A stretch of 64,000 nucleotides of DNA, taken from Methylomonas sp. LW13. Its GTDB lineage: Bacteria; Pseudomonadota; Gammaproteobacteria; Methylococcales; Methylomonadaceae. The DNA lies in contig NZ_CP033381.1 in NCBI RefSeq assembly GCF_016865255.1, positions 4,402,001 through 4,466,000 of the forward strand, in the 5' to 3' direction. Position numbers and translations under genes: made by a program. Under the pieces are notes generated by a model that was not told the DNA's origin, made no database searches, and saw nothing but the letters and a program-made list of their open reading frames with translations. Below are positions 46,105-55,149 of the stretch, one piece after another. Numbering within the stretch: the stretch's first letter is position 1; each line of letters begins with the position of its first letter.

Positions 46105-47634
46105 TCAATCACTAGCCGTCTTAAACCGAGCCGCCGCCCCCAACAAACCAGTAACAAAAAACGCCGTCCCCACCAACGTAAACCGCAAATTCAGCTTCTC
46201 AATCGCCAAATCGTCCGTCGCATACAGCATGAAAATCACCGCAATCCCACCCCAAGCCAGAAAACCCAACACCGCGGAAAGGATGGTTTTACTCAGGGCT
46301 TCGGCTTCGCTGGCCGGCGCGTCCATCCGGTAGGCGACGAAACCGCAAATCAGCGCCGGCATAATCCCCCAGCGGGCGTGATCGAGGAAACTGTCCAGGA
46401 AATTAAAATCATCCCGGCGATAAAAGGTTAACTCCAAGATAAACGTCGAGATGGTGGTACTGACCAGGAAGCAGACGAACATGATCGCCATGTAAAAGCC
46501 GTAATTCTGCTCAGCAGGTTCCTGTTGATGGCGGAATGCGATGCTCCGCAAAGCAAAAACCAGTGTAATGGGCACCACGTAAATGGCGATTGAATAGGCT
46601 ATCCAGCGCAGGGTGGTATAGCTAAAGTGCGGTAACGGTTTGTCCGGAAACAGAAACACGTTGTGCAACGCCACCGACACTTCCCGCCCCAAAATCACGC
46701 CAAACGCCGTCGCTGCGGCGAATATCAGCAGGTATTTATAAGTGTGCTTCAAGCGCGCTTCGTGCACATTGCCGCCGAGTTTTCTGACCGTCTCCCACAT
46801 GTCGTTTTCGCTGGGACTGCCGAATACCACCGCCGCCGCCAGCAATCGGCACAGCAGTCCGGTCAGTCGGTCCAAATCCTTCAGCAAGTTGACCGTCTTG
46901 GTGTAATGCGGCTCGGCTTCTTTCCAAATATTCACTTTTTCCGACATTGCATTATAGGAGATGCAAATCTCGCCCCATTTCAGCGAGGGTTCGCTAAACA
47001 GGCGACGATACGAAGATTGATCGGCATAGTGTTGGATTTGGTCGAACAGCAGGCTGTTATGCGCCCATTTGTATTCGACCGTGGCGCCGGATTTATCGAA
47101 ATCGCCGGCGTCGATGCTTTGCACCAACAGACGATCAGCGATTTGGGCTTTTATCTTGTCGTCCGCCGCCGACAGCCGGGATTTGATCAGCGCGTTATAC
47201 ACTTCGACGGCTTTGGTCGGAATCGCAAAGGCGTCGTGAATGCTGTCCCGTAAAATCAACAACGGATTAAATGGGCTTTCCCAAGCGACGAAAAACAGCA
47301 TGATGCCGGCAGCAATTAGCGGGAACAGTTTGTTACCATCCAGACCGTAGAGCAGATTCACCAGTTCACCGGCGCGTAAATGACTAACGATCAGCGTTAC
47401 CAACGGCTCCAGCGGCAGCCATTGCCAAGTCAGCAATAAAAACAATCCAGCCATCAACGAGCAGTAAAGGACAATCCCGCTCCAGTATGTACTGCGCCGG
47501 ATAAAGTACTGCGGCAAGGTCGGTTCCGCTCCGAGCTGGATCCGGCGCTTTTGAAACGAGCGATAAGCCAAAAACCCGGCGGCCAGAGTGCCGAGCAACA
47601 GAATCAGAAAATTGATCAAAAATTCGATGGTCAT
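46105..47634 (-). CDS. Unknown polytopic membrane protein
   Basis: 509 residues from ATG 47634 (GGA 4-5 bases upstream; the longer frame begins with TTG). Helices near the N-terminus (about 5-22, 48-68 and 98-115) are followed by a cytoplasmic region of about 160 residues with YKWAHNSLLFDQIQHYAD, then at least five helices in the C-terminal half (about 285-505). No transporter or enzyme signature is recognised. It begins just beyond the right repeat arm and may be a neighbour of an insertion point rather than part of the element. Confidence 0.75.
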   Translation of the reverse strand: MTIEFLINFLILLLGTLAAGFLAYRSFQKRRIQLGAEPTLPQYFIRRSTYWSGIVLYCSLMAGLFLLLTWQWLPLEPLVTLIVSHLRAGELVNLLYGLDGNKLFPLIAAGIMLFFVAWESPFNPLLILRDSIHDAFAIPTKAVEVYNALIKSRLSAADDKIKAQIADRLLVQSIDAGDFDKSGATVEYKWAHNSLLFDQIQHYADQSSYRRLFSEPSLKWGEICISYNAMSEKVNIWKEAEPHYTKTVNLLKDLDRLTGLLCRLLAAAVVFGSPSENDMWETVRKLGGNVHEARLKHTYKYLLIFAAATAFGVILGREVSVALHNVFLFPDKPLPHFSYTTLRWIAYSIAIYVVPITLVFALRSIAFRHQQEPAEQNYGFYMAIMFVCFLVSTTISTFILELTFYRRDDFNFLDSFLDHARWGIMPALICGFVAYRMDAPASEAEALSKTILSAVLGFLAWGGIAVIFMLYATDDLAIEKLNLRFTLVGTAFFVTGLLGAAARFKTASD

Positions 47635-47796
47635 TGTTCCAACGTGATTATGCAAAGTTTGGGAAAGCGGCCATGCCGGCTGACGGCCATTCTAAAGCAA
47701 AGCCTCGCGTTTTAGCGAAGGCAATTAGTCGAGCCGGTTGGAATCGGTAGCAACAGGATTACCCTGCATCGCAGGTGTATGAACGGGGTTGGCGTG

Positions 47797-48633
47797 TCAG
47801 GCAGACAAGGCCAGCGAATCTTCCAGCGCGATTTCCAGCTCGGCCAGCATAATCTCCGACAGGCCGAGCCGACCGGCTTCCTCGCTGCTGGAGATCACCA
47901 GATCGGGCTGCGGCCGCGGCGCAATACCCAGTTTGTAGGCGACCATGTCGGCTACGCGCACCAACAGTTCCACTGTGCCGGTATGTTCGGTGGCTGGCTG
48001 ATGATGATTGGCGGCAACCGTACGATAGGTTTCCGGTAAATTCCATTCTTGCAGCAACCATGCGCCTTTGCTCTCGTGCTGGCGGATGATCAGTTCTCGC
48101 TGCAAATCGGCAGGTAAATTTAGATTGAGGTCCTTGGCCGCCAGATCTTCCAAGCAGCGCAGCAGCAACAGTTCGCCAATGTCGTGAAACAGGCCGGCCA
48201 TGAAAGCTTCTTCCGCTATCGTCTGGAACGACAAACGCTTGGCCAGCCATTCGGCGCCCAAGGCCACCGCAACGCTATGCTGCCAAAGTTTGACCATGTA
48301 TTGCTGAGTGGCGGCATCTTTTGCCGCAAACAAGCCTTTCTGCGTGACCAAAGTGGCAATCTGGACGATGCGCGGCAAACCCAAACGGACCAGAGCATCC
48401 TTGACCGTGTTGATTGATCCCAAGCCGGCATAGAATGACGAGTTGGCAACGCGCAAAATTTGGCTGGCTAAACTGGCGTCCATCGCCAATTGTTTGGCAA
48501 TCGCGTCCAGCGAGCGATTTTCGTCTTGCAAGGCCAAACGCAGCTCGGTTACCGCCCGCGGAAATACCGGTAAGGCACTGGCTCCCGAGGTAATGGCCTC
48601 GTCTATCAATTCGGAAAGCGATTTTTCACTCAT
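47797..48633 (-). CDS. HDOD domain signalling protein
   Basis: 278 residues from ATG 48633 (the longer frame overlaps the upstream gene). HDOD domains are HD-related and catalytically silent; they act in signal networks. Seen: LPVFPRAVTELRLALQDENR, LAMDASLASQILRVANSSFY, ALVRLGLPRIVQIA, FMAGLFHDIGELLLL and KGAWLLQEWNLPETYRTVAANHH. It follows the GspE/PilB ATPase gene by 22 bases on the same strand, so they are probably coexpressed. Confidence 0.9.
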   Translation of the reverse strand: MSEKSLSELIDEAITSGASALPVFPRAVTELRLALQDENRSLDAIAKQLAMDASLASQILRVANSSFYAGLGSINTVKDALVRLGLPRIVQIATLVTQKGLFAAKDAATQQYMVKLWQHSVAVALGAEWLAKRLSFQTIAEEAFMAGLFHDIGELLLLRCLEDLAAKDLNLNLPADLQRELIIRQHESKGAWLLQEWNLPETYRTVAANHHQPATEHTGTVELLVRVADMVAYKLGIAPRPQPDLVISSSEEAGRLGLSEIMLAELEIALEDSLALSA

Positions 48634-48655
48634 AAGATTGGATTGTATTATTGGC

Positions 48656-50554
48656 TCATCGACTGCCCAACAAGCGGCGCAGTTCGTATAAAGGGCGGGG
48701 TTTTCCAAAACGCGGCAGATTGCGGATCACTTCCTGTAGCGAGGTAGCACCGGCGGCGGCTTTCACCAAACCATCCTCTAGCAGGGTAACCAAGCCCGCC
48801 GTCTCCAGGCTCACCCGCCGGATTTCGTAGGAGGTTTTGCGCTGCAATATCGCATCTTTGACCAATTCGTTCATCGACAAAAGCTCGAACACGCATACCC
48901 GGCCGGAGTATCCGGTAAAACGGCACTTTTCGCAGCCCTTGCCCAACAAAAATTGAGCGCCGGCAATGTCATCCGGCGTCACATTCAGCCGACGCAGCAA
49001 AGCCGGGTCAGGCTTGAACGGTTCGGCACAATGCCGGCACACTCGGCGCAACAGGCGCTGGGCGACTACCGAAACTACAGTCGAAGAAATCAGAAAAGCC
49101 TCGATTTCCATGTTCAGCAGCCGCAGCAAGCCGCCGATGCTGTCCTCGGTGTGAAATGTGGTCAACACCTTGTGGCCGGTCAGGGCCGCCTGAATTGCGG
49201 TATCCGCGGAAAACTTGTCGCGGATTTCACCGAGTACGATGATGTCCGGGTCCTGGCGCACGATGTGGCGCAGGGTTTCTTCGTAAGTCAGATTGATCTT
49301 CGGATTGATCGAACATTGTGCGACGCCGTCAATCACGTATTCGACCGGGTCTTCGGCGGTAACGATGCTGACTTCCGGAGCGTTCAGGTAATCCACTGCG
49401 CTATACAGCGTCGTGGTTTTACCCGAACCGGTCGGTCCGGTGATAATGACAACGCCGGTCGGCACGTCCAGCGAATCTTGAACAAAGCGTTCCAGCATCA
49501 AGGGCGCCATGCCCACTTCGTGTATGTCCAGCAATTCTGTCTTGCGGTTCAATAGCCGCAAGACGATTTTTTCGCCGTTGATGGTACTGAAAAACGAAGC
49601 GCGCATGTCGATCACGCGATTGCTGCTGGCCTGTTCGAACATGACCCGACCGTCTTGATGTCGGCGCTTTTCGGCAATATCGGCGCCGGCCATCACTTTA
49701 ATCCTACTAATCAAGGCCTGGGCAATTTCAACCGGAAAGTCCCGGTAGTGCACCATTACGCCGTCGATCCGTTGCCGCACCCGGACCTTATGCTCCAGCG
49801 GTTCGATATGTATATCGCTGGCTCCCTGGCGTATCGCGTCTTCAAAGATCCGGTTGGCAACCGCGACGGCCGACTGCTCGCCGACGGCTACTTTTTCGGC
49901 GCCGGTATTACGCTCGTAATTGAGCAGAAAACGCATGATCTGCGAATACCGCCCCACCGCCGGAATGATCTCGGCGCCCAAGACGTGCCGGGCCATCTCG
50001 ATGGCGTTTTGATCCAGCGGGTCGCCGAAAGCCACCAATACGCCGTCCATTTGTTTTTCGATAGGCAAAAAACAATGCTTGTTGGCGGACTTCAACATCG
50101 GCTTGGTCATCAGCGTCTGATCGATCACGGCAGTACTTAAATCGATAACCGAAATGCCCATCAGGTCCGCCAAAACCTCGAGCATTTTCATTTCCGATAT
50201 CAGATTACGTTCCACCAGAATTTCGCCCAGGCGTTTGCGTCCTGCTTTTTGCCGTTGCTCGGCCAGCGCCAAATCCAGGTCGGTGTTGGTGATATACCCG
50301 AACTCCACCAGGAACAGGCCTAACTTGACTTTGACCGGGTGGTTACGAAACAACTCGACCAGTTGGTTGTGGGTGACATAACCCAGATCGCAAAGCACCA
50401 ACAAAATCGGCTTTGGCGACTCCAGTTTGCCTTGCACCCGCAAGGCGTATTTCAGTTTTTCGGCATCGATCAGGCCCTGATCAACCAATAGGCCCAAGAA
50501 GTTTTCTGTGAAGCTTTTGCCGGAATCACCAGCGTTGCTGTTGCTTATGTTCAT
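48656..50554 (-). CDS. GspE/PilB-type secretion or pilus ATPase
   Basis: 632 residues. N-terminal GSPII_E-N/MshEN-like domains come in two copies (about 20-95 and 100-215, with LGEILVERNLISEMKMLEVLA). Then the ATPase core: ASDIHIEPLEHKVRVRQRIDG, Walker A TGPTGSGKTTTLYS, Asp box EDPVEYVIDGVAQ, Walker B DPDIIVLGEIRD, and His box LTGHKVLTTFHTEDS. A CxxC pair (CRHC...CEKC) forms the zinc site of GspE/PilB. Two MshEN-like repeats suggest c-di-GMP binding, as in MshE. No other secretion genes are adjacent. Confidence 0.9.
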   Translation of the reverse strand: MNISNSNAGDSGKSFTENFLGLLVDQGLIDAEKLKYALRVQGKLESPKPILLVLCDLGYVTHNQLVELFRNHPVKVKLGLFLVEFGYITNTDLDLALAEQRQKAGRKRLGEILVERNLISEMKMLEVLADLMGISVIDLSTAVIDQTLMTKPMLKSANKHCFLPIEKQMDGVLVAFGDPLDQNAIEMARHVLGAEIIPAVGRYSQIMRFLLNYERNTGAEKVAVGEQSAVAVANRIFEDAIRQGASDIHIEPLEHKVRVRQRIDGVMVHYRDFPVEIAQALISRIKVMAGADIAEKRRHQDGRVMFEQASSNRVIDMRASFFSTINGEKIVLRLLNRKTELLDIHEVGMAPLMLERFVQDSLDVPTGVVIITGPTGSGKTTTLYSAVDYLNAPEVSIVTAEDPVEYVIDGVAQCSINPKINLTYEETLRHIVRQDPDIIVLGEIRDKFSADTAIQAALTGHKVLTTFHTEDSIGGLLRLLNMEIEAFLISSTVVSVVAQRLLRRVCRHCAEPFKPDPALLRRLNVTPDDIAGAQFLLGKGCEKCRFTGYSGRVCVFELLSMNELVKDAILQRKTSYEIRRVSLETAGLVTLLEDGLVKAAAGATSLQEVIRNLPRFGKPRPLYELRRLLGSR

Positions 50555-50777
50555 TGCCGCGTAATCGTCGTTGTCCAGCGGAGCGAAAAGAAAGGGGGCA
50601 TGCTATCAACAGGTGTTGGAGGATGGATCATAGTCTATACAGCGCTAGCTAAACGAATTTTAAGCCGCGACTACAGTCGCCAGGCCTTACGCCACCCTGC
50701 GCGCCACCTACCAGCAGACTAACAACAAACACGAGGGGGGCTTCGAACGAAGACGAGAAACCGAGACAAGCAAAATC
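50555..50777. other. Gap between the ATPase gene and 6S RNA, no gene seen
   Basis: About 220 bases. It would contain the promoter of the minus-strand ATPase gene and the 3' flank of 6S RNA, where a small hairpin GCTTCG/CGAAG occurs at about 50740-50752. No coding frame is supported. Confidence 0.4.
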
Positions 50778-50962
50778 AAGAGATCTCCCGCCTGCGCCGT
50801 CTGATACTTTCGTCCTTGAACCGAAGGTTCAAGTGGAAACCAAATCCAGTCAATCAGGCTTCCTGAATAAACAGGCATGCGCACCATGAATGGCAAAAAG
50901 TTTCCGGGGTAAAAACAGGTTCAGGAAACACCCAGTACTGCTCGAACGCCGCAGGAGATTGG
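50778..50962 (-). ncRNA. ssrS: 6S RNA
   Basis: About 185 nucleotides on the minus strand, directly after zapA, the usual gammaproteobacterial place. Landmarks read 5' to 3': closing-stem strand AATCTCCTGCGGCGTTC, GGTGCGCATGCCTG, AAGCCTGATT, the hairpin CTTGAACCTTCGGTTCAAGG, and the closing-stem 3' strand GGCGCAGGCGGGAGAT. These match E. coli 6S RNA elements in order (GGTGAGCATGCTCGG, GAAGCC, CTTGAACCAAGGGTTCAAGG, GCCTGCGGCGGCATCTCGG). It binds sigma-70 RNA polymerase and damps transcription in stationary phase. Exact ends are uncertain by a few bases. Confidence 0.88.
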
Positions 50963-50983
50963 ACTGATAGTCTACCGGATGAT

Positions 50984-51283
50984 TTACGAATTTTCCAAAA
51001 CGTTTTCTATTTTGCTGCGCAAATCGGCTAAGCGTTGACCAATATCCAAACTGCCGTTGGCTTCGTTCTTGCTGGATGCCGTCAAGTCGTGAGCCAAGTT
51101 CAATGCGGCCAGCACGGCGATGCGGTCGGTGCTGCTGACTTTGCCGGTGTCACGGATTTTGCGCATCTGCCTGTCAAGTTCCCGGGCAGAGTTGATCAAC
51201 CCCTCTTTTTCATCGGCGGCACAGGCGATTTTATATTCCTTATCCAGGATATTCAGTGAAACGGGCTGGACGGCTTTACTCAC
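50984..51283 (-). CDS. zapA: Cell division protein ZapA
   Basis: 99 residues. Seen: SLNILDKEYKIACAADEKEGLINSARELD (part quoted from position 9), IRDTGKVSSTDRIAVLAALNLAHDL, and the C-terminal coiled coil. ZapA tetramers bundle FtsZ protofilaments. The start overlaps the stop of the small coiled-coil gene upstream (ATGA), and 6S RNA follows, both as in other gammaproteobacteria. Confidence 0.95.
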   Translation of the reverse strand: MSKAVQPVSLNILDKEYKIACAADEKEGLINSARELDRQMRKIRDTGKVSSTDRIAVLAALNLAHDLTASSKNEANGSLDIGQRLADLRSKIENVLENS

Positions 51284-51507
51284 GAATCATGCTCCATGGC
51301 TTTCAAGCGGGCAATCATCGCTTCCACCCGGGTTTTGGCCAACGTGGTTTTTTCCAGCAGCTTGGCTTTTTCCTTAACCAAGGCATCCTGTTTAACTTTC
51401 AAGGACTTATTCTCGCTTTTGACTTGATTGAACTGGGCAATGAGCGTATCCAGTTTCGCTTCCAATGCTTCCAGTTCGGTTGACGGATCTTTTTCTGTTT
51501 GAGACAT
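51280..51507 (-). CDS. Small coiled-coil protein upstream of zapA (TIGR02449/ZapB-like)
   Basis: 75 residues from ATG 51507 (the longer frame reaches back over the promoter). Almost the whole protein is one coiled coil: ELEALEAKLDTLIAQFNQV followed by Lys-rich heptads. A short coiled-coil gene coupled to zapA is common in gammaproteobacteria, and its partner role in division is inferred. Its stop overlaps the zapA ATG. Confidence 0.85.
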   Translation of the reverse strand: MSQTEKDPSTELEALEAKLDTLIAQFNQVKSENKSLKVKQDALVKEKAKLLEKTTLAKTRVEAMIARLKAMEHDS

Positions 51508-51610
51508 AGCAAGAGTATGGGCCGATATGACGTTATAATCATCGTAGATGGTTAAGAATGTTAGCATAAGCCATGTTATTAAACAGCTTTATATAGGAAA
51601 CGCAGCCCAG

Positions 51611-52138
51611 ATGACCTACCGTTCGGTTGAAGAAATTTTAGAGCAACATGACGCCGACATCGGCGCTGCCGAGGCGCACGGTATCGCCACCGGCATGCTC
51701 TGCGTCGAAATCCGCGCCGATGCGGAAAACTGGCTACGGGAACTCATTGACGACGAGCAACAGTTGATCGACGAAGACAAAGCGCTGCTGCATGGTGTGT
51801 TCGAAAGAACCCGAGTATTGCTGGAAAATCAAAACGACGATTTCGCCTTCGATTTGCTGATGCCTGACGACGACGATCCGTTAGACGAACAAGTGGAAGC
51901 CCTTCGCTGTTGGTGCCAGGGCTTTTTGTTCGGCGTGGGTTATGCGCAAACCGGCGCCGACTGGCCGGGCGATACCGCTGAAGTGATGCGCGATATGATA
52001 GAGCTCACCAAAATCGACACCGACGTCGGCGATGAAGACGACGAAAATGCCTTGGTCGAACTGCGCGAATATGTGCGCGCCGCCGTGTTTACCGTGCGCG
52101 ATCAATTTGCCGAACTCGGCCCATCGCAACCGCATTAA
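51611..52138 (+). CDS. ygfB: UPF0149 family protein YgfB
   Basis: 175 residues from ATG 51611 (GGAAA upstream). Seen: AEAHGIATGMLCVE, FAFDLLMPDDDDPLDEQVEALRCWCQGFLFGVG (in part) and VELREYVRAAVF, the YgfB/UPF0149 pattern. It is divergent from the zapA pair and upstream of pepP-ubiH, as in E. coli and Pseudomonas. The molecular role is not settled in general. Confidence 0.92.
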   Translation: MTYRSVEEILEQHDADIGAAEAHGIATGMLCVEIRADAENWLRELIDDEQQLIDEDKALLHGVFERTRVLLENQNDDFAFDLLMPDDDDPLDEQVEALRCWCQGFLFGVGYAQTGADWPGDTAEVMRDMIELTKIDTDVGDEDDENALVELREYVRAAVFTVRDQFAELGPSQPH

Positions 52139-52154
52139 TCTAAGTAGATCGACC

Positions 52155-53462
52155 ATGAAACAAAGCGAATTCAAAAAACGCCGCGCCAGCCTGATGAAGC
52201 AAATCGGCAAGGGCAACATCGCCATTATTGCCAGCGCCCCGCAGCGCACCCGCAACCGCGACGTCCACTACCCGTTCCGTCAAGACAGCGACTTTTATTA
52301 TCTGACCGGCTTTAACGAAGCCGAATCCATGGCCGTATTCATCCCCGGCCGTGAGCAAGGCGAATATATTTTGTTCTGCCGCGAATTCGACGAGAAAAAA
52401 GCCCAGTGGGAAGGTGCCCACGCCGGTCTGGAAGGCGCCACCAAACACTATGAAGCCGACGATTCGTTTCCGATTGACGATCTGGACGACATCCTGCCCG
52501 GCATGCTGGAAAACAAAAGCAAAGTGTTCTACCCGATGGGTAAGGACAGTGATCTGGACCACAAGCTGCTGGAGTGGATTAATCACATCCGCAAGCAGTC
52601 GCGTACCGGCGTCACCGCTCCGGGCGAACTGGTGTCGCTGGAACACATCGTCCACGAAATGCGCTTATTCAAAAGCGCGGAAGAACTAAAACTGATGCGC
52701 CGCGCCGGCGAAGTATCCGCCAAAGCCCATATTCGCGCCATGCAAGCCTGCAAACCCGGCTTGTACGAGTATCAAATCGAAGCCGAATTGATCCACGAAT
52801 TTATTCAGGACGGCCTGCGTGCGGTGGCCTACCCGTCCATAGTCGCCGGCGGCAAAAACGCCTGCACGCTGCATTACGTGGAAAACAAGGACAAACTCAA
52901 CAAAGGCGATTTGCTGCTGATCGACGCCGGCGTGGAATGCGACCATTACGCCGCAGACATCACCCGCACCTTTCCGGTGTCGGGCAAGTTCAGCGAACCG
53001 CAAAGGTTGTTATACCAATTGGTGCTGGATGCCCAAGCCGCGGCGCTGGCCGAAATCAAACCCGGCAATCCTTGGAATAAAGCTCATGACGCCTCGGTAG
53101 AAACCCTGACCAAAGGCCTAATCGAACTGGGCTTGTTAAAAGGCAAACCCAAAAAACTGATCAAAGACGAAAAATACAAACAGTTTTACATGCACCGCAT
53201 CGGCCATTGGCTGGGCATGGACGTGCACGACGTCGGCGATTACAAGATCAAGGACGAATGGCGCTTGCTGGAACCGGGCATGGTGTTAACCGTGGAACCG
53301 GGCCTGTATGTGCCGGCCGACTGCGAAACGGTGGATAAACAATGGCGCGGCATCGGCATTCGCATCGAAGACGATGTGTTGGTGACGAAAGACGGCCATG
53401 AAATTCTCACCCACGGCGTACCGAAATCGATCGCCGACATCGAAGCGCTGATGGCGGGCTAA
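52155..53462 (+). CDS. pepP: Xaa-Pro aminopeptidase
   Basis: 435 residues from ATG 52155, 16 bases after ygfB. It is a dimetal M24 peptidase that removes N-terminal residues before Pro. Seen: N-terminal domain RDVHYPFRQDSDFYYLTGF; metal ligands Asp in LIDAGVECDHYAADITRTFP, His in HRIGHWLGMDVHDVGDY, Glu in MVLTVEPGLY and Glu in GIRIEDDVLVT. The length is normal. Operon with ubiH, whose start is 3 bases downstream of the stop. Confidence 0.96.
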   Translation: MKQSEFKKRRASLMKQIGKGNIAIIASAPQRTRNRDVHYPFRQDSDFYYLTGFNEAESMAVFIPGREQGEYILFCREFDEKKAQWEGAHAGLEGATKHYEADDSFPIDDLDDILPGMLENKSKVFYPMGKDSDLDHKLLEWINHIRKQSRTGVTAPGELVSLEHIVHEMRLFKSAEELKLMRRAGEVSAKAHIRAMQACKPGLYEYQIEAELIHEFIQDGLRAVAYPSIVAGGKNACTLHYVENKDKLNKGDLLLIDAGVECDHYAADITRTFPVSGKFSEPQRLLYQLVLDAQAAALAEIKPGNPWNKAHDASVETLTKGLIELGLLKGKPKKLIKDEKYKQFYMHRIGHWLGMDVHDVGDYKIKDEWRLLEPGMVLTVEPGLYVPADCETVDKQWRGIGIRIEDDVLVTKDGHEILTHGVPKSIADIEALMAG

Positions 53463-53465
53463 GCA

Positions 53466-54680
53466 ATGCAACACGATTTCGACCTGATCATCGTCGGCGC
53501 CGGCCTGGCCGGTAACTGTCTGGCCCTGGCGCTGAAAAACAGCGGCTTGAAGATAGCCTTGGTCGAAGCCAATAGCCGCGAACAATTGCGCCACTCGCCG
53601 GCCGGCGACCGCGCGCTGGCCTTGGCCGCCGGCACGGTGGAGTTACTCAACGACTTGGGCGCCTGGCGCGGCGTGGCCGATAAAGCCACCGCCATCAAAC
53701 ACATCCACGTCTCGGATCGCGGTCATTTCGGCAAGACCCGCTTGGCAGCGGAAGATCAAGGTGTCGAAGCGTTGGGTTACGTCATCGTCGCCCGCGACAT
53801 CGAACAGCATATGGCCGATCTGGTCGAGAAAACCGACACGGTTTGCTTATATCAAACTCGGGTAGCCGGCTTAATGTCCGGCCGCGATGCGGTCAACGTC
53901 AGTTTGAAACAGCATGACGGCAGCTCGCTAAATGTCAGCGCCCAATTGCTGATCGGTGCCGACGGCGGCAATTCCACGGTGCGCAAGCTGCTGGAAATTC
54001 CGCAGCAAGTCACCGAATACGGCCAGACCGCGCTGGTCACCACCGTACAATCGGCGCTGCCGCATCGCAATATTGCCTTCGAACGCTTCACCGAATTCGG
54101 CCCTTTGGCCTTGCTGCCGGTGGCCGGCAAACAATCGGCGGTGGTCTGGACGCGCACGCACGAGCAGGCCGAGACCCTGATTAACGTCAGCGACCGCGAA
54201 TTTCTTGCCGAACTGCAAAACTGCTTCGGTTACCGCTTAGGCGAACTGAAATTAGCCGCGCCGCGCCGCGCCTTTCCGTTAAGCCTGATCCGCGCCGAAA
54301 GCATGGTCTCCGGCCGCACCGTCATTATCGGCAACGCCGTACATCAACTGCATCCGGTCGCCGGCCAAGGTTTTAATTTAGGGATACGCGATGTGGCCTT
54401 GCTGGCGGAAATGCTGATAGACCAACACGAACGCGATGGCGATTTGGGCGATGCCCGCCTGCTGAAAAACTACAGCCGGCAACGCCAACAAGACCACGGT
54501 AAAACCATCGGTTTTACCAATAGCTTGGTGAAACTGTTCTCCAACGACAACCTGCCGCTGGCCGCCGTCCGCAACGCCGGATTGACCATGCTGGACCACC
54601 TGCCGTTTGCGAAAAAACTACTGACGCGGCATGCGATGGGCTTGGCGGATAGGCTGCCAAAAATCGGCGAACGCAAATAA
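53466..54680 (+). CDS. ubiH: 2-octaprenyl-6-methoxyphenol hydroxylase (UbiH)
   Basis: 404 residues, FAD-dependent class A monooxygenase of ubiquinone synthesis. Seen: dinucleotide motif IIVGAGLAGNCLALAL, DG motif LLIGADGGNSTVRK, and the second FAD motif GNAVHQLHPVAGQGFNLGIRD (in part). A neighbour typical of the ygfB-pepP-ubiH order supports UbiH over UbiF or UbiI. No ubiI-like second hydroxylase gene follows directly here. Confidence 0.92.
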   Translation: MQHDFDLIIVGAGLAGNCLALALKNSGLKIALVEANSREQLRHSPAGDRALALAAGTVELLNDLGAWRGVADKATAIKHIHVSDRGHFGKTRLAAEDQGVEALGYVIVARDIEQHMADLVEKTDTVCLYQTRVAGLMSGRDAVNVSLKQHDGSSLNVSAQLLIGADGGNSTVRKLLEIPQQVTEYGQTALVTTVQSALPHRNIAFERFTEFGPLALLPVAGKQSAVVWTRTHEQAETLINVSDREFLAELQNCFGYRLGELKLAAPRRAFPLSLIRAESMVSGRTVIIGNAVHQLHPVAGQGFNLGIRDVALLAEMLIDQHERDGDLGDARLLKNYSRQRQQDHGKTIGFTNSLVKLFSNDNLPLAAVRNAGLTMLDHLPFAKKLLTRHAMGLADRLPKIGERK

Positions 54681-54697
54681 ACCCAAACCACACCACC

Positions 54698-54991
54698 TCA
54701 CGCAAAAAAACTTAGCCAAATCGCCGCCACAAGACTAGCTAAAGTCAAAGCAGCGGAGATAACTCGGGCAACGGGCCTAGGACGTGCAGCCGTCCATAGC
54801 AACAGCGTGCAATATGCAGAAGCCGGCAGTATGAAGCTCAGCAAAATCATCATTAACGCCCGCCCCGGCGCACACGCTTCGTTGCAGATTAATGTCCACT
54901 GCTTCCACAAGCCGACTCCCAAAGCGACTGCGAGAATGGCACCTGCCAGGTGCAACAACCATCTGAAACCGATTTGAACCTCCCGGAACAA
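54698..54991 (-). CDS. Possible small membrane protein
   Basis: 97 codons from a TTG start, with no ATG until mid-frame. The translation has three plausible membrane helices (about 10-30, 47-68 and 75-95). It is convergent with ubiH. The weak start and lack of a clear ribosome-binding site make this uncertain; it may be a real gene with a rare start or a chance frame. Confidence 0.4.
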   Translation of the reverse strand: MFREVQIGFRWLLHLAGAILAVALGVGLWKQWTLICNEACAPGRALMMILLSFILPASAYCTLLLWTAARPRPVARVISAALTLASLVAAIWLSFFA

Positions 54992-55050
54992 AATGTCGCG
55001 CTTGATACCAACATGGAATGCGGCTTTCGCGTTTCGTGCGAATTGTAGCC

Positions 55051-55139
55051 GTAGGTCATATTGCCGCGGAAGCGGTTATGTGACATTCAATACTCGCTTC
55101 GGTGTATGTCAAGGAACGCTAACGCGCACCCTGACCTAC
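55051..55139. repeat. Inverted-repeat element with GTAGGTCA ends
   Basis: An 89-base stretch bounded by GTAGGTCA and TGACCTAC, with imperfect inner pairing (GACATT...ATGTC). It fits a small REP-like or miniature inverted-repeat element between two minus-strand genes. Confidence 0.5.
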
Positions 55140-55149
55140 GAGGCCCCAT

